Assembly (NCBI RefSeq): GCF_000478585.1
Contig: NZ_ARWI01000001.1
Span: forward strand, 2,356,001-2,420,000
From: Thiomicrorhabdus sp. Kp2
GTDB lineage: Bacteria > Pseudomonadota > Gammaproteobacteria > Thiomicrospirales > Thiomicrospiraceae
Length of the DNA stretch: 64,000 nucleotides
Direction: 5' to 3'
Shown: one piece after another, positions 54,234 to 61,490 of the stretch
Position numbering within the stretch: position 1 is the stretch's first letter
How the letters are laid out: every line of letters starts with the position of its first letter
Notes under the pieces: generated by a model
The model's database searches: none
Told to the model about the DNA's origin: nothing
Seen by the model: only the letters and a program-made list of their open reading frames with translations
Program-made: the position numbers and the translations under genes

Positions 54234-55011
54234 GAGATTGAGATCAGATATTAATTGTGTTTTTGATCGTGATCCAGCGGCTCGAAATACGTTTGAGGTG
54301 TTAACGACTTATCCTGGGTTGCATGCCATTCTATGGTATCGACTTGCTCACTGGTTTTGGAAGATTAACTTTAAGTGGTTGGCTCGATTTATCTCAGGTT
54401 TTGCACGATGGTTTACTGGGATTGAAATTCACCCAGCGGCTAAAATTGGTGAACGTTTTTTTATTGATCATGGTATGGGTGTTGTGATTGGTGAGACTGC
54501 GGAAATTGGTGATGATTGTACTTTGTATCATGGTGTTACACTCGGCGGTACATCATGGAAAAAGGGTAAGCGTCACCCTACTTTAGGTAATGGTGTGGTT
54601 GTGGGTGCAGGCGCTAAAGTTCTTGGGCCTATTGAGATTGGCGATGGTGCAAGGGTTGGTTCTAACGCAGTTGTTATTAAACCTGTTGGTAAGGGCGAAA
54701 CCGTTGTTGGTATTCCTGGGCGAGTGGTCAAACAACAAGCAGATGATGTAAAGGTCAAAAGAGCCAAGATGGCAGAAAAAATTGGTTTTGATGCTTATGG
54801 TGTGGGCCAAGAAATGGCTGACCCTGTTGAAAAAGCGATTTATAGTTTACTGGATCATATTCAGGTTCAAGATGAAAAGCTAGAAAAGCTTGCCGCCTCT
54901 TTGGCAGCAATGGGTGGTGAGTCAATCGATATTGATCTACCAGGCCTGGACGATGCCGTTCTTGAACCAAGTGATCCGAGTCAGGCTGCTCATTTAAAGA
55001 AGAGAAGTTGA
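54226..55011 (+). CDS. cysE: Serine O-acetyltransferase
   Basis: CysE makes O-acetylserine, the acceptor for sulfide in cysteine synthesis, and thus supplies cysteine to SufS. The 261-residue protein starts at a GTG with AGGAG ten bases upstream. The N-terminal helical region ends near IHPAAKIGE. The left-handed beta-helix then carries [30 protein letters not shown] and [22 protein letters not shown]. The C-terminal 60 residues are an acidic, less conserved extension. The gene lies directly before iscR, a common arrangement linking cysteine to Fe-S synthesis. Confidence 0.95.
   Translation: MFKRLRSDINCVFDRDPAARNTFEVLTTYPGLHAILWYRLAHWFWKINFKWLARFISGFARWFTGIEIHPAAKIGERFFIDHGMGVVIGETAEIGDDCTLYHGVTLGGTSWKKGKRHPTLGNGVVVGAGAKVLGPIEIGDGARVGSNAVVIKPVGKGETVVGIPGRVVKQQADDVKVKRAKMAEKIGFDAYGVGQEMADPVEKAIYSLLDHIQVQDEKLEKLAASLAAMGGESIDIDLPGLDDAVLEPSDPSQAAHLKKRS
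54939..54950. repeat. ACCAGGCCTGGA palindrome inside cysE
   Basis: Eleven of twelve bases match; the frame gives Leu-Pro-Gly-Leu-Asp in the variable C-terminal tail. Confidence 0.9.
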
Positions 55012-55058
55012 TTGCTTTTTTGGTGTTCAATCGTTTTGAATGAATGAAATGGATATTA

Positions 55059-55086
55059 AATCTTGAGTTAATTACTTGGTTATTAT
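55059..55086 (+). promoter_or_regulatory. Candidate IscR autoregulatory box and iscR promoter
   Basis: A type-1 IscR-like box (55059-55083, pattern CTTGAG...TTACTTGGTTAT) overlaps the -10 TATTAT at 55081-55086. It matches the suf box at 14840-14864 at 13 of 25 positions, with the -10 at the same offset. Autorepression by [2Fe-2S] IscR is the expected role. Confidence 0.65.
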
Positions 55087-55122
55087 AAAATCCTAATACT
55101 TCTTTACTTGGATTTTACTTTT

Positions 55123-55554
55123 ATGAAATTAACATCTAAAGGTCGTTATGCTGTCACAGCAATGATTGATATCGCCTTAAATCAAGATAAGGGGGCGATT
55201 ACTCTATCGCTTATTTCTGAACGACAAGGCATCTCTTTATCGTATTTAGAGCAATTGTTTGCTAAGTTGAAAAAAGCCGATTTGGTTACCAGCGCTCGCG
55301 GACCTGGCGGTGGGTATCGTTTAAGTGGTTCTCCAAGTGAGATTTCAATCAGTGAAATTATTCGAGCGGTAGATGAGTCAGTTGACGCCCGTAAGTGTGG
55401 TGGTAAAGCAAATTGTCATGGCGGTGATGAGTGTTTGTCGCACGAGTTGTGGAGTGAATTAAGCTCAACAATTGACAGTTTCTTGAAAAGTATTACACTT
55501 CAGAATGTAATTGATAAAAAACAATCCAATGTAAAAGAAATTGCATTTGGTTAA
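55123..55554 (+). CDS. iscR: Fe-S cluster-dependent transcriptional regulator IscR
   Basis: An Rrf2-family repressor/activator that senses Fe-S status. The ATG at 55123 gives 143 residues starting MKLTSKGRYAVTAM, as in the family; the TTG at 55108 would add five. The cluster ligands Cys92, Cys98, Cys104 and His107 fall at the same numbers as in E. coli IscR, so a functional [2Fe-2S] sensor is likely. iscS, iscU, hscBA and fdx do not follow; only iscA does. The suf operon at 14887 is the probable regulatory target. Confidence 0.96.
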   Translation: MKLTSKGRYAVTAMIDIALNQDKGAITLSLISERQGISLSYLEQLFAKLKKADLVTSARGPGGGYRLSGSPSEISISEIIRAVDESVDARKCGGKANCHGGDECLSHELWSELSSTIDSFLKSITLQNVIDKKQSNVKEIAFG

Positions 55555-55574
55555 TAACCTAATTAGGAATGAAT

Positions 55575-55901
55575 ATGGCTGTAACACTAACTGAATCTGC
55601 ATCAAACCGAGTTAAGACTATGATTGATAAACGAGGTCACGGTATTGGTTTACGTGTGGCGACTAAAGTAAGTGGTTGTGCTGGTTTTTCTTATGTGGTT
55701 GATTATGCGGATGAGATAAAAGATGGCGATCAAGTTTTTGAAAGTTTTGGAACTAAGGTTGTGGTGGATGCCAAAAGTTTAGAAAACATTGACGGTATGG
55801 AAATTGATTACGTTCAAGAAAGTTTATTGAATGAGGGGTTTGATTTTAAAAACCCTAAAGTTAAGGATAGTTGTGGTTGTGGTGAATCCTTCACTGTTTA
55901 A
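55575..55901 (+). CDS. iscA: A-type Fe-S carrier protein IscA
   Basis: A 108-residue A-type carrier. Cys35, Cys100 and Cys102 (SGCAGFSY and SCGCGESF) are the cluster or iron ligands. The C-terminal GFDFKNPKVKDSCGCGESF is close to E. coli IscA rather than ErpA or SufA. AGGA at 55565-55568 fits the ATG at 55575 better than the one at 55569. It lies 20 bp after iscR, where iscS would normally stand, so the intervening isc genes have been lost or moved. Confidence 0.93.
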   Translation: MAVTLTESASNRVKTMIDKRGHGIGLRVATKVSGCAGFSYVVDYADEIKDGDQVFESFGTKVVVDAKSLENIDGMEIDYVQESLLNEGFDFKNPKVKDSCGCGESFTV

Positions 55902-55930
55902 CTGGTAATACTATATTTTGACAAAAGTAG

Positions 55931-55957
55931 CCCCGGCATTTGACCGGGGTTTTGTTT
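55931..55957 (+). terminator. iscRA terminator
   Basis: CCCCGG (55931-55936) pairs with CCGGGG (55944-55949) around a seven-base loop and is followed by a T-rich run. Confidence 0.88.
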
Positions 55958-56018
55958 TTCTGCAGCTTTAGCTAATTGTTGTTAAAATATGCCGATTAAA
56001 ATTTAAAGGACTTCTGAG

Positions 56019-56441
56019 ATGGAAAAAACGTTCTCAATTATTAAGCCAGATGCCGTGTCTAGAAACTTGATTGGAAAAATAACCCAGCGTTTTGAAGATA
56101 ATGGTTTACGTATTATTGCATCTAAAATGAAACAGTTAACGCTGGATGAAGCAGAACGATTTTACGCAGAACACAAAGGCAGAGAATTTTACGAACCTTT
56201 GATTACTTATATGACTTCGGCACCTGTTATTGTTCAAGTTTTAGAAGGTGAGAGCGCTATAGCTAAAAACCGCCAAATTATGGGTGTTACTGATCCTAGT
56301 AAAGCGGAAAAGGGTACAATTCGTGCTGATTTTGCTATTTCAGTCCGCGAAAACTCTGTTCATGGCTCGGATTCCCCAGAAAGTGCGGCAAGAGAAATTG
56401 ATTTCTTTTTTTCAGAAAATGAAATTTGTCCAAGAGCTTAA
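56019..56441 (+). CDS. ndk: Nucleoside diphosphate kinase
   Basis: Ndk balances nucleoside triphosphate pools by phosphate transfer through a phosphohistidine. The 140-residue protein has [10 protein letters not shown] at the N-terminus and the active-site His115 in [14 protein letters not shown] precedes the ATG. In E. coli the same gene starts the ndk-rlmN-rodZ-ispG-hisS-yfgM-bamB-der order that continues here. Confidence 0.97.
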   Translation: MEKTFSIIKPDAVSRNLIGKITQRFEDNGLRIIASKMKQLTLDEAERFYAEHKGREFYEPLITYMTSAPVIVQVLEGESAIAKNRQIMGVTDPSKAEKGTIRADFAISVRENSVHGSDSPESAAREIDFFFSENEICPRA

Positions 56442-56456
56442 TAGTTGTAACCTAAA

Positions 56457-57602
56457 ATGAATCAAACTCAAAGTAACGCCACAATCCCTAATGTAACGTC
56501 TTCAGAAAAAATTGATCTGTTGGGGATGGATAGACAAGCAATGGAAGAGTTTTTTGCTTCGATTGATGAAAAACCTTTTCGTGCTGGCCAAGTAATGAAG
56601 TGGATACACCAGTTTGGTGTAAGCGATTTTGAAGAGATGACAAATCTCAGTAAAGCGCTCAGAGAGAAGCTCATTAGGGTTGCGCAAGTACGCACACCTA
56701 AAATTGTGGCTGAACAAGTTTCGGATGATGGAACGATTAAATGGCTTTTAGAAGTGGATAATCATAACTCTGTAGAGACCGTTTTTATTCCCGAAAAAAA
56801 CCGTGGTACGCTCTGTATCTCTTCACAGGTAGGATGTGCTTTAGAGTGTAGTTTTTGTTCTACAGGTCAGCAAGGGTTTAATCGTAACCTTGAGAATTGG
56901 GAGATTATTGCCCAAATGTGGGTGGCGAACAAAGCATTAGGCTGTAAACCCAAAGAAGAACGTCGAATCTCAAACGTTGTGTTTATGGGGATGGGAGAGC
57001 CACTCTTAAATGTGACGCATACTTTTCCAGTCGCTCGCATATTAATGGATGACTTTGCTTATGGCTTGTCAAAAAGGCGTGTCACAATAAGTACGGCTGG
57101 TGTTGTTCCTGCTATAGACAAAATTAAAGAAGAAGTCGATGTTAGCCTTGCAATTTCATTGCACGCACCGAATAATGCTCTTCGCGACATATTAGTCCCT
57201 ATCAATGAAAAGTATCCACTAGAAGTATTGATGCCAAGCCTACATCGTTATGTAGAAGGTGGTCACAGTAAAAAACATGTTACTGTTGAATATGTGATGT
57301 TGGATCAAATTAACGACAGGGTTGAGCATGCAAAGCAGCTTGTTAAACTGCTTGGTGATTTACCGTGTAAAGTCAACTTAATCCCTTTCAATCCATTTCC
57401 AAATACGGACTATAAACGTTCTTCAAATAATGCCATTCATAAGTTTAGAGCGATATTGGAAGAAGGTGGTTTAAATGTTACGGTGAGAAAAACTCGAGGC
57501 GATGATATCGATGCGGCTTGTGGACAGTTGGCGGGTAAGGTGTCAGATAGAACAAAACGAACACAGCATAGAATAGAGTTTGCTGGCAAGTCCTTAAATT
57601 AA
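56457..57602 (+). CDS. rlmN: Dual-specificity 23S rRNA / tRNA (adenine-C2)-methyltransferase RlmN
   Basis: A 381-residue radical SAM enzyme that methylates A2503 of 23S rRNA and A37 of some tRNAs. The [4Fe-4S] cysteines are Cys127, Cys131 and Cys134 (CALECSFC), and the mechanistic C-terminal cysteine is in DAACGQLAG. SFCSTGQQGFNRNL and VFMGMGEPLLN are family motifs. It starts 15 bp after ndk. The Fe-S requirement is another link to Suf and IscA. Confidence 0.96.
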   Translation: MNQTQSNATIPNVTSSEKIDLLGMDRQAMEEFFASIDEKPFRAGQVMKWIHQFGVSDFEEMTNLSKALREKLIRVAQVRTPKIVAEQVSDDGTIKWLLEVDNHNSVETVFIPEKNRGTLCISSQVGCALECSFCSTGQQGFNRNLENWEIIAQMWVANKALGCKPKEERRISNVVFMGMGEPLLNVTHTFPVARILMDDFAYGLSKRRVTISTAGVVPAIDKIKEEVDVSLAISLHAPNNALRDILVPINEKYPLEVLMPSLHRYVEGGHSKKHVTVEYVMLDQINDRVEHAKQLVKLLGDLPCKVNLIPFNPFPNTDYKRSSNNAIHKFRAILEEGGLNVTVRKTRGDDIDAACGQLAGKVSDRTKRTQHRIEFAGKSLN

Positions 57603-57628
57603 ATGGTTTAACCAGGCAGGAATAGATA

Positions 57629-58096
57629 ATGACCGATACCGTTGAAGATTCAAATGCTCAATTATCCGAATTACTTGCTCTTGGGCGTGAACAAAAGAAT
57701 CTCTCTATTGATGAGGCGGCAGAAAAGCTAAATTTATCTTGCAAACAATTAGAAAAGCTTGAAAGCGGTGATTTGAATTTACAAAGTTTATCGACCTTTG
57801 AGCGTGGTTATCTGAGGAACTACGCTTCTTTAGTTGATGTTAATCTAGACGAGTTTGAAATATATTTTCCACATGGAATTAATGTGGGTTCTGAGTTGCA
57901 ATCGATACAGCGTGATGGTTTTAAAACAACAAAACCCATTATGAGTCGATTATGGGTAAAAATAACGTTATTTATCTCCATTGTCGTTTTGATTGTGTGG
58001 TTCCTGTCCTCATTAGGTATTGATTTGTCACAAGTCGATTTAAACAAAACATTAGAACAAGCAACAGAGATTACTTTACCTAATCCGATACAGTAA
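57629..58096 (+). CDS. rodZ: Short RodZ-like cytoskeletal protein
   Basis: RodZ anchors MreB to the membrane and supports rod shape. This version has 155 residues. An N-terminal Xre-type HTH domain (about 11-75, with LSIDEAAEKLNLS and LQSLSTFERGYLRNYASLV) is followed by one transmembrane segment near 110-130. Only about 25 periplasmic residues remain. The C-terminal beta domain of E. coli RodZ (337 residues) is missing. There is no frameshift visible and the reading frame ends cleanly before hisS, so the short form is probably genuine. Position between rlmN and hisS supports the name. Confidence 0.8.
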   Translation: MTDTVEDSNAQLSELLALGREQKNLSIDEAAEKLNLSCKQLEKLESGDLNLQSLSTFERGYLRNYASLVDVNLDEFEIYFPHGINVGSELQSIQRDGFKTTKPIMSRLWVKITLFISIVVLIVWFLSSLGIDLSQVDLNKTLEQATEITLPNPIQ

Positions 58097-58141
58097 TTTT
58101 CAATACCCATTAATATATAAGATTTAAGAGAAAAAGAGACA

Positions 58142-59425
58142 ATGGCAAATCAAATTTCAGCAATCAGAGGAATGAATGACATATATGGTGCGGATGCAAA
58201 CGCCTTTGATTACTTAATTAAAACCGCTGAAAAAACTCTACAACAATATGGCTTTAACTCAATTCGTTTGCCTATTGTTGAAAAAACCGAATTATTTGCT
58301 CGTTCAATTGGTGAAGTAACCGACATTGTTGAAAAAGAGATGTATACCTTTTCGGACCGAAATGGTGAAAGTTTAACCTTACGTCCAGAAGGTACCGCAG
58401 GTTGCGTACGAGCAATTGTCCAAAACGGTCTAGCTCATAACCAAATCCAAAAACTCTATTACACTGGGCCTATGTTCCGTTACGAGCGTCCACAAAAAGG
58501 GCGTTATAGGCAGTTTCACCAGTTTGGTGTTGAAGTATTTGGTTTAGCTTCGGCTGATGTAGATGCGGAGCTGATTGTTTTAACGGCTCGTTTATGGGAA
58601 CAGTTGGGGCTAGAAAACCTCGAACTACAAATTAACTCTTTAGGAAGTCAAGAAGCAAGAGAAAACTATCGTAATACATTGGTTTCTTATCTGTCTCAGC
58701 ATAAAGATAAGCTTGATGAAGATAGTCTTAGACGTCTAGAGACTAATCCGTTACGGATTTTAGATACTAAAAATCCCGATATGAAAACGTTGGTTGATGG
58801 AGCTCCAAAATTAATCGATCACCTTGATGATGAATCAAAAGCCCATTTTGAAACGGTAAAATCACATCTTGATGATATTGGCATTGCTTATGTTGTTAAT
58901 CCAAACTTGGTGAGAGGTCTAGATTACTATAATCGCACTGTTTTTGAGTGGGTAACAACAGAGCTAGGGGCGCAAGGGACGGTTTGTGCGGGTGGACGCT
59001 ACGATGGTTTGGTTGAACAGATTGGTGGAAAATCCGTTCCAGCTGTGGGTTTTGCTATGGGAATTGAACGTTTAGTGGCTTTGTTAATGGATAAAGAGCT
59101 TGTTCCAGTCGTTGGTGAAGCAGATTTGTTTATTGTGGCGGCAGGAGAAAAAGCTTCAAGACCAGGCCTGGTAATTTCTGAAATGATTCGTGATGCCTTT
59201 CCAGCATTAAATGTACAGATGAATTGCGGAGGCGGTAGCTTTAAAAGTCAGTTTAAAAAAGCGGATAAATCTGGAGCTAGCTACGCAATCGTTATGGGAG
59301 AACAAGAGATTGATGAGCAAGTGGTTGCGGTTAAACCTCTTCGTTCAGAAGGTGAACAGCAAATTATTAAATGGACTGAGTTAACCACTTACTTGCGTAC
59401 ACTTTTCACTGATAGTAAACATTAA
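58142..59425 (+). CDS. hisS: Histidine--tRNA ligase
   Basis: A 427-residue class II aminoacyl-tRNA synthetase. Motif 2 is in [21 protein letters not shown], the histidine-specific segment is [12 protein letters not shown], and motif 3 ends in GFAMGIERL. The C-terminal anticodon-binding domain includes one exact palindrome copy (59161-59172, Arg-Pro-Gly-Leu-Val). ispG, which separates rodZ and hisS in E. coli, is absent; the gap is 45 bp. Confidence 0.97.
   Translation: MANQISAIRGMNDIYGADANAFDYLIKTAEKTLQQYGFNSIRLPIVEKTELFARSIGEVTDIVEKEMYTFSDRNGESLTLRPEGTAGCVRAIVQNGLAHNQIQKLYYTGPMFRYERPQKGRYRQFHQFGVEVFGLASADVDAELIVLTARLWEQLGLENLELQINSLGSQEARENYRNTLVSYLSQHKDKLDEDSLRRLETNPLRILDTKNPDMKTLVDGAPKLIDHLDDESKAHFETVKSHLDDIGIAYVVNPNLVRGLDYYNRTVFEWVTTELGAQGTVCAGGRYDGLVEQIGGKSVPAVGFAMGIERLVALLMDKELVPVVGEADLFIVAAGEKASRPGLVISEMIRDAFPALNVQMNCGGGSFKSQFKKADKSGASYAIVMGEQEIDEQVVAVKPLRSEGEQQIIKWTELTTYLRTLFTDSKH
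59161..59172. repeat. ACCAGGCCTGGT palindrome inside hisS
   Basis: Exact copy; the frame gives Arg-Pro-Gly-Leu-Val in the anticodon-binding domain. Confidence 0.95.
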
Positions 59426-59482
59426 ATAAAACAAAAATCACACATAATTTTATATAAGCAAACTGATAAGGGTTTATAACAA

Positions 59483-60124
59483 ATGAGTCGTTACGAAACT
59501 GAAGAAGAACAAATCGAAGCATTTAAAAGCTGGTGGAATAAAAACGGAACTAAGCTACTATCTGCTATTTTAGTTGTTGTGTTAGCTTTTTCTGGTTGGC
59601 GTTATTGGACGAACACTCAATATGTTGAAGCGGCTAATTCTTCTTCAATGTATGAGTTATTACAGGCGAGTATGCAACAAGGTAACTTTGGTGAAGTGTC
59701 CCGTGAAGCTTTGAAGTTAATTCAAGAAGAGCCTAAGAGCCCATACGCTTCAGGAGCTGCGTTATTGTATGCAACTTATAGTCTAGAGAAAGGCAATTCA
59801 GCGGAAGCAATTGAGCATTTAAACTGGGTTGTTAAAAATGCCCCCGATTTAGCTTTAAAAGTTACGGCACAGACTCGATTAGCAAGAGTGTATATTGATG
59901 AAGAAAAATATACTGAAGCAGAAGCACAATTAGCACAGCTGAATGCTTTAAACATAGAAGGTGCTGCTAAAGGCAGTGTTGATTATATTTCTGGTATGTT
60001 AGCGCTACAGCAAAAAGATTCTGAAAAAGCATATTCTGCATTTTCTGCAGTCGTAGCTAATCCAGAAACAGAAAAGAACTTATTGGGTCTAGCTCAAATT
60101 CAGTTAGATGATTTGGCAAAGTAA
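59483..60124 (+). CDS. yfgM: YfgM family protein, ancillary SecYEG translocon subunit
   Basis: A 213-residue protein with one N-terminal transmembrane segment (about 23-42). A periplasmic TPR-like helical domain follows (SPYASGAALLYATYSLEKGN, LKVTAQTRLARVYIDEEKY). In E. coli YfgM binds SecYEG and PpiD and hands exported proteins to chaperones. The N-terminal YETEEEQIEAFKSWWNKNG is characteristic. It starts 57 bp after hisS and is followed by bamB, the conserved order. Confidence 0.93.
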   Translation: MSRYETEEEQIEAFKSWWNKNGTKLLSAILVVVLAFSGWRYWTNTQYVEAANSSSMYELLQASMQQGNFGEVSREALKLIQEEPKSPYASGAALLYATYSLEKGNSAEAIEHLNWVVKNAPDLALKVTAQTRLARVYIDEEKYTEAEAQLAQLNALNIEGAAKGSVDYISGMLALQQKDSEKAYSAFSAVVANPETEKNLLGLAQIQLDDLAK

Positions 60125-60151
60125 CCCCTAAATAATGAATTGGTAACCAGA

Positions 60152-61477
60152 ATGAATAAACATTTTACTCTTCTTGCAGCATTTACGACTTGTTTAGGTC
60201 TACTTGGTGGCTGTTCTTCAACTAAGCCTATAGTAGAACCTTACATGGCACCAATGGAGTCAGATTATTCTCTGCATAAAAACTGGCAAGTAAAGTTAGA
60301 AAGTATGCCTAACAGAGACTCTGAAGGTTTATTTTTTGCAGAGGATGAGAGTCGAGTTTATGTCGCAACTGAAACGGGTCATTTGGTTTCATTGAAAAAA
60401 AGCAATACTTCGCGTTGGATGGATCAAATTGATTGGCAAGTTAAGCTAGACTCTCCTATTGTGTCTGGGCCAACGAAAGATGGTGATGATTTATTAGTCG
60501 GGACTTCAAAAGGGCAATTGATTTCTTTTTCGGCCAAAACAGGTGATTATCTTTGGCAAACTCAACTTTCTAGTGAGGTTATGAGTCGAGCTGTTGTAGC
60601 GGACCTCAAAATTTTTACTAGGACGGTTGACGGTAAGCTTTATGCTCTAAATGCAAAAGATGGCAAAGTGGAATGGGTTGTCGAGCATCAGATGCCAAAC
60701 CTTTCTCTGCGAGGCTCTCCTGAAGTTGTTTATGATGATGGTAAAATTTTTATTGGTTGGGAGTCAGGGTCTGTACAAGCGCTTTCAGCTAAATCGGGGG
60801 CTTTACTTTGGGAAAACCGTATAGCGGTTCCAAGTGGAAGAACGGATTTAGAGCGCATGGTTGATATTCAATCTAAGCTCGTTATGAAAGATAACAGACT
60901 TTTTGTATTAGGATTTCATGGTAAGTTTGCATCTATCAACCCTGAAAATGGCAATTTTTATTTTGTAAAAGATATTTCTGGTTACAGGGATTTTGTGGTT
61001 GATGATAGAGCCGTCTATATTGTGGATGAAGACGATATTTTATATGGTTTTGATTTAACCAATGGGGTTAATTTATGGAAGCAAAATGCATTTAAAAATC
61101 GTTTAGTAGGTGATTTATCTCTATTTGCTGATGATATTTTAGTGGTTGATGGTTGGGGTTATCTACATTGGCTAAATAAAATACAGGGTATTGAAATTGC
61201 CCGCGCCAAACACAGTAATGAGTATGGTGATGGAAACCGAATTTTGAGGGTTTATTCCGAAGGTAAAAACGCTTATTTACTTGATGATGAGGGCGTTATT
61301 ACAAGTTATGATGTTACACCTTCTAATCTTAAATTATTTAAAGAGCAATATAATCCACAATCAACTGAATTAGAGCCTGGTACGACTGGTTCTGATGCTG
61401 ATAATTCAACAAAAAATGCCAATGAAGAAAGTGATTCTTGGTGGAATTTTAAACTGTCAAATTTATGGCCGTTTTAG
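60152..61477 (+). CDS. bamB: Outer membrane protein assembly lipoprotein BamB
   Basis: BamB is the beta-propeller lipoprotein of the BAM complex that inserts outer-membrane proteins. The ATG at 60152 gives a lipoprotein signal with lipobox LLGGC (lipidated Cys near residue 22); the frame extends to a TTG at 60140. The 441-residue protein shows repeated PQQ-like blades (for example GLFFAEDESRVYVAT, SFSAKTGDYLWQT, ALNAKDGKVEW). The C-terminal 40 residues are an extra hydrophilic tail rich in Asn/Ser. It is a substrate of the Lgt encoded at 6044. Confidence 0.94.
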   Translation: MNKHFTLLAAFTTCLGLLGGCSSTKPIVEPYMAPMESDYSLHKNWQVKLESMPNRDSEGLFFAEDESRVYVATETGHLVSLKKSNTSRWMDQIDWQVKLDSPIVSGPTKDGDDLLVGTSKGQLISFSAKTGDYLWQTQLSSEVMSRAVVADLKIFTRTVDGKLYALNAKDGKVEWVVEHQMPNLSLRGSPEVVYDDGKIFIGWESGSVQALSAKSGALLWENRIAVPSGRTDLERMVDIQSKLVMKDNRLFVLGFHGKFASINPENGNFYFVKDISGYRDFVVDDRAVYIVDEDDILYGFDLTNGVNLWKQNAFKNRLVGDLSLFADDILVVDGWGYLHWLNKIQGIEIARAKHSNEYGDGNRILRVYSEGKNAYLLDDEGVITSYDVTPSNLKLFKEQYNPQSTELEPGTTGSDADNSTKNANEESDSWWNFKLSNLWPF

Positions 61478-61490
61478 GTAAATAAAATAA

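Noticed and set aside
57611-57620. ACCAGGCAGG before rodZ as another palindrome copy
   Set aside because: Only the left half matches; it is probably chance.
177-59172. The repeated palindrome as the operator of one transcription factor
   Set aside because: Most copies are inside or after genes of unrelated pathways, and several form terminators, so an ordinary operator role does not fit the distribution.
177-59172. The repeated palindrome as a CRISPR or transposon end
   Set aside because: Copies are single, irregularly spaced by hundreds to thousands of bases, without spacers, target duplications or transposase genes.
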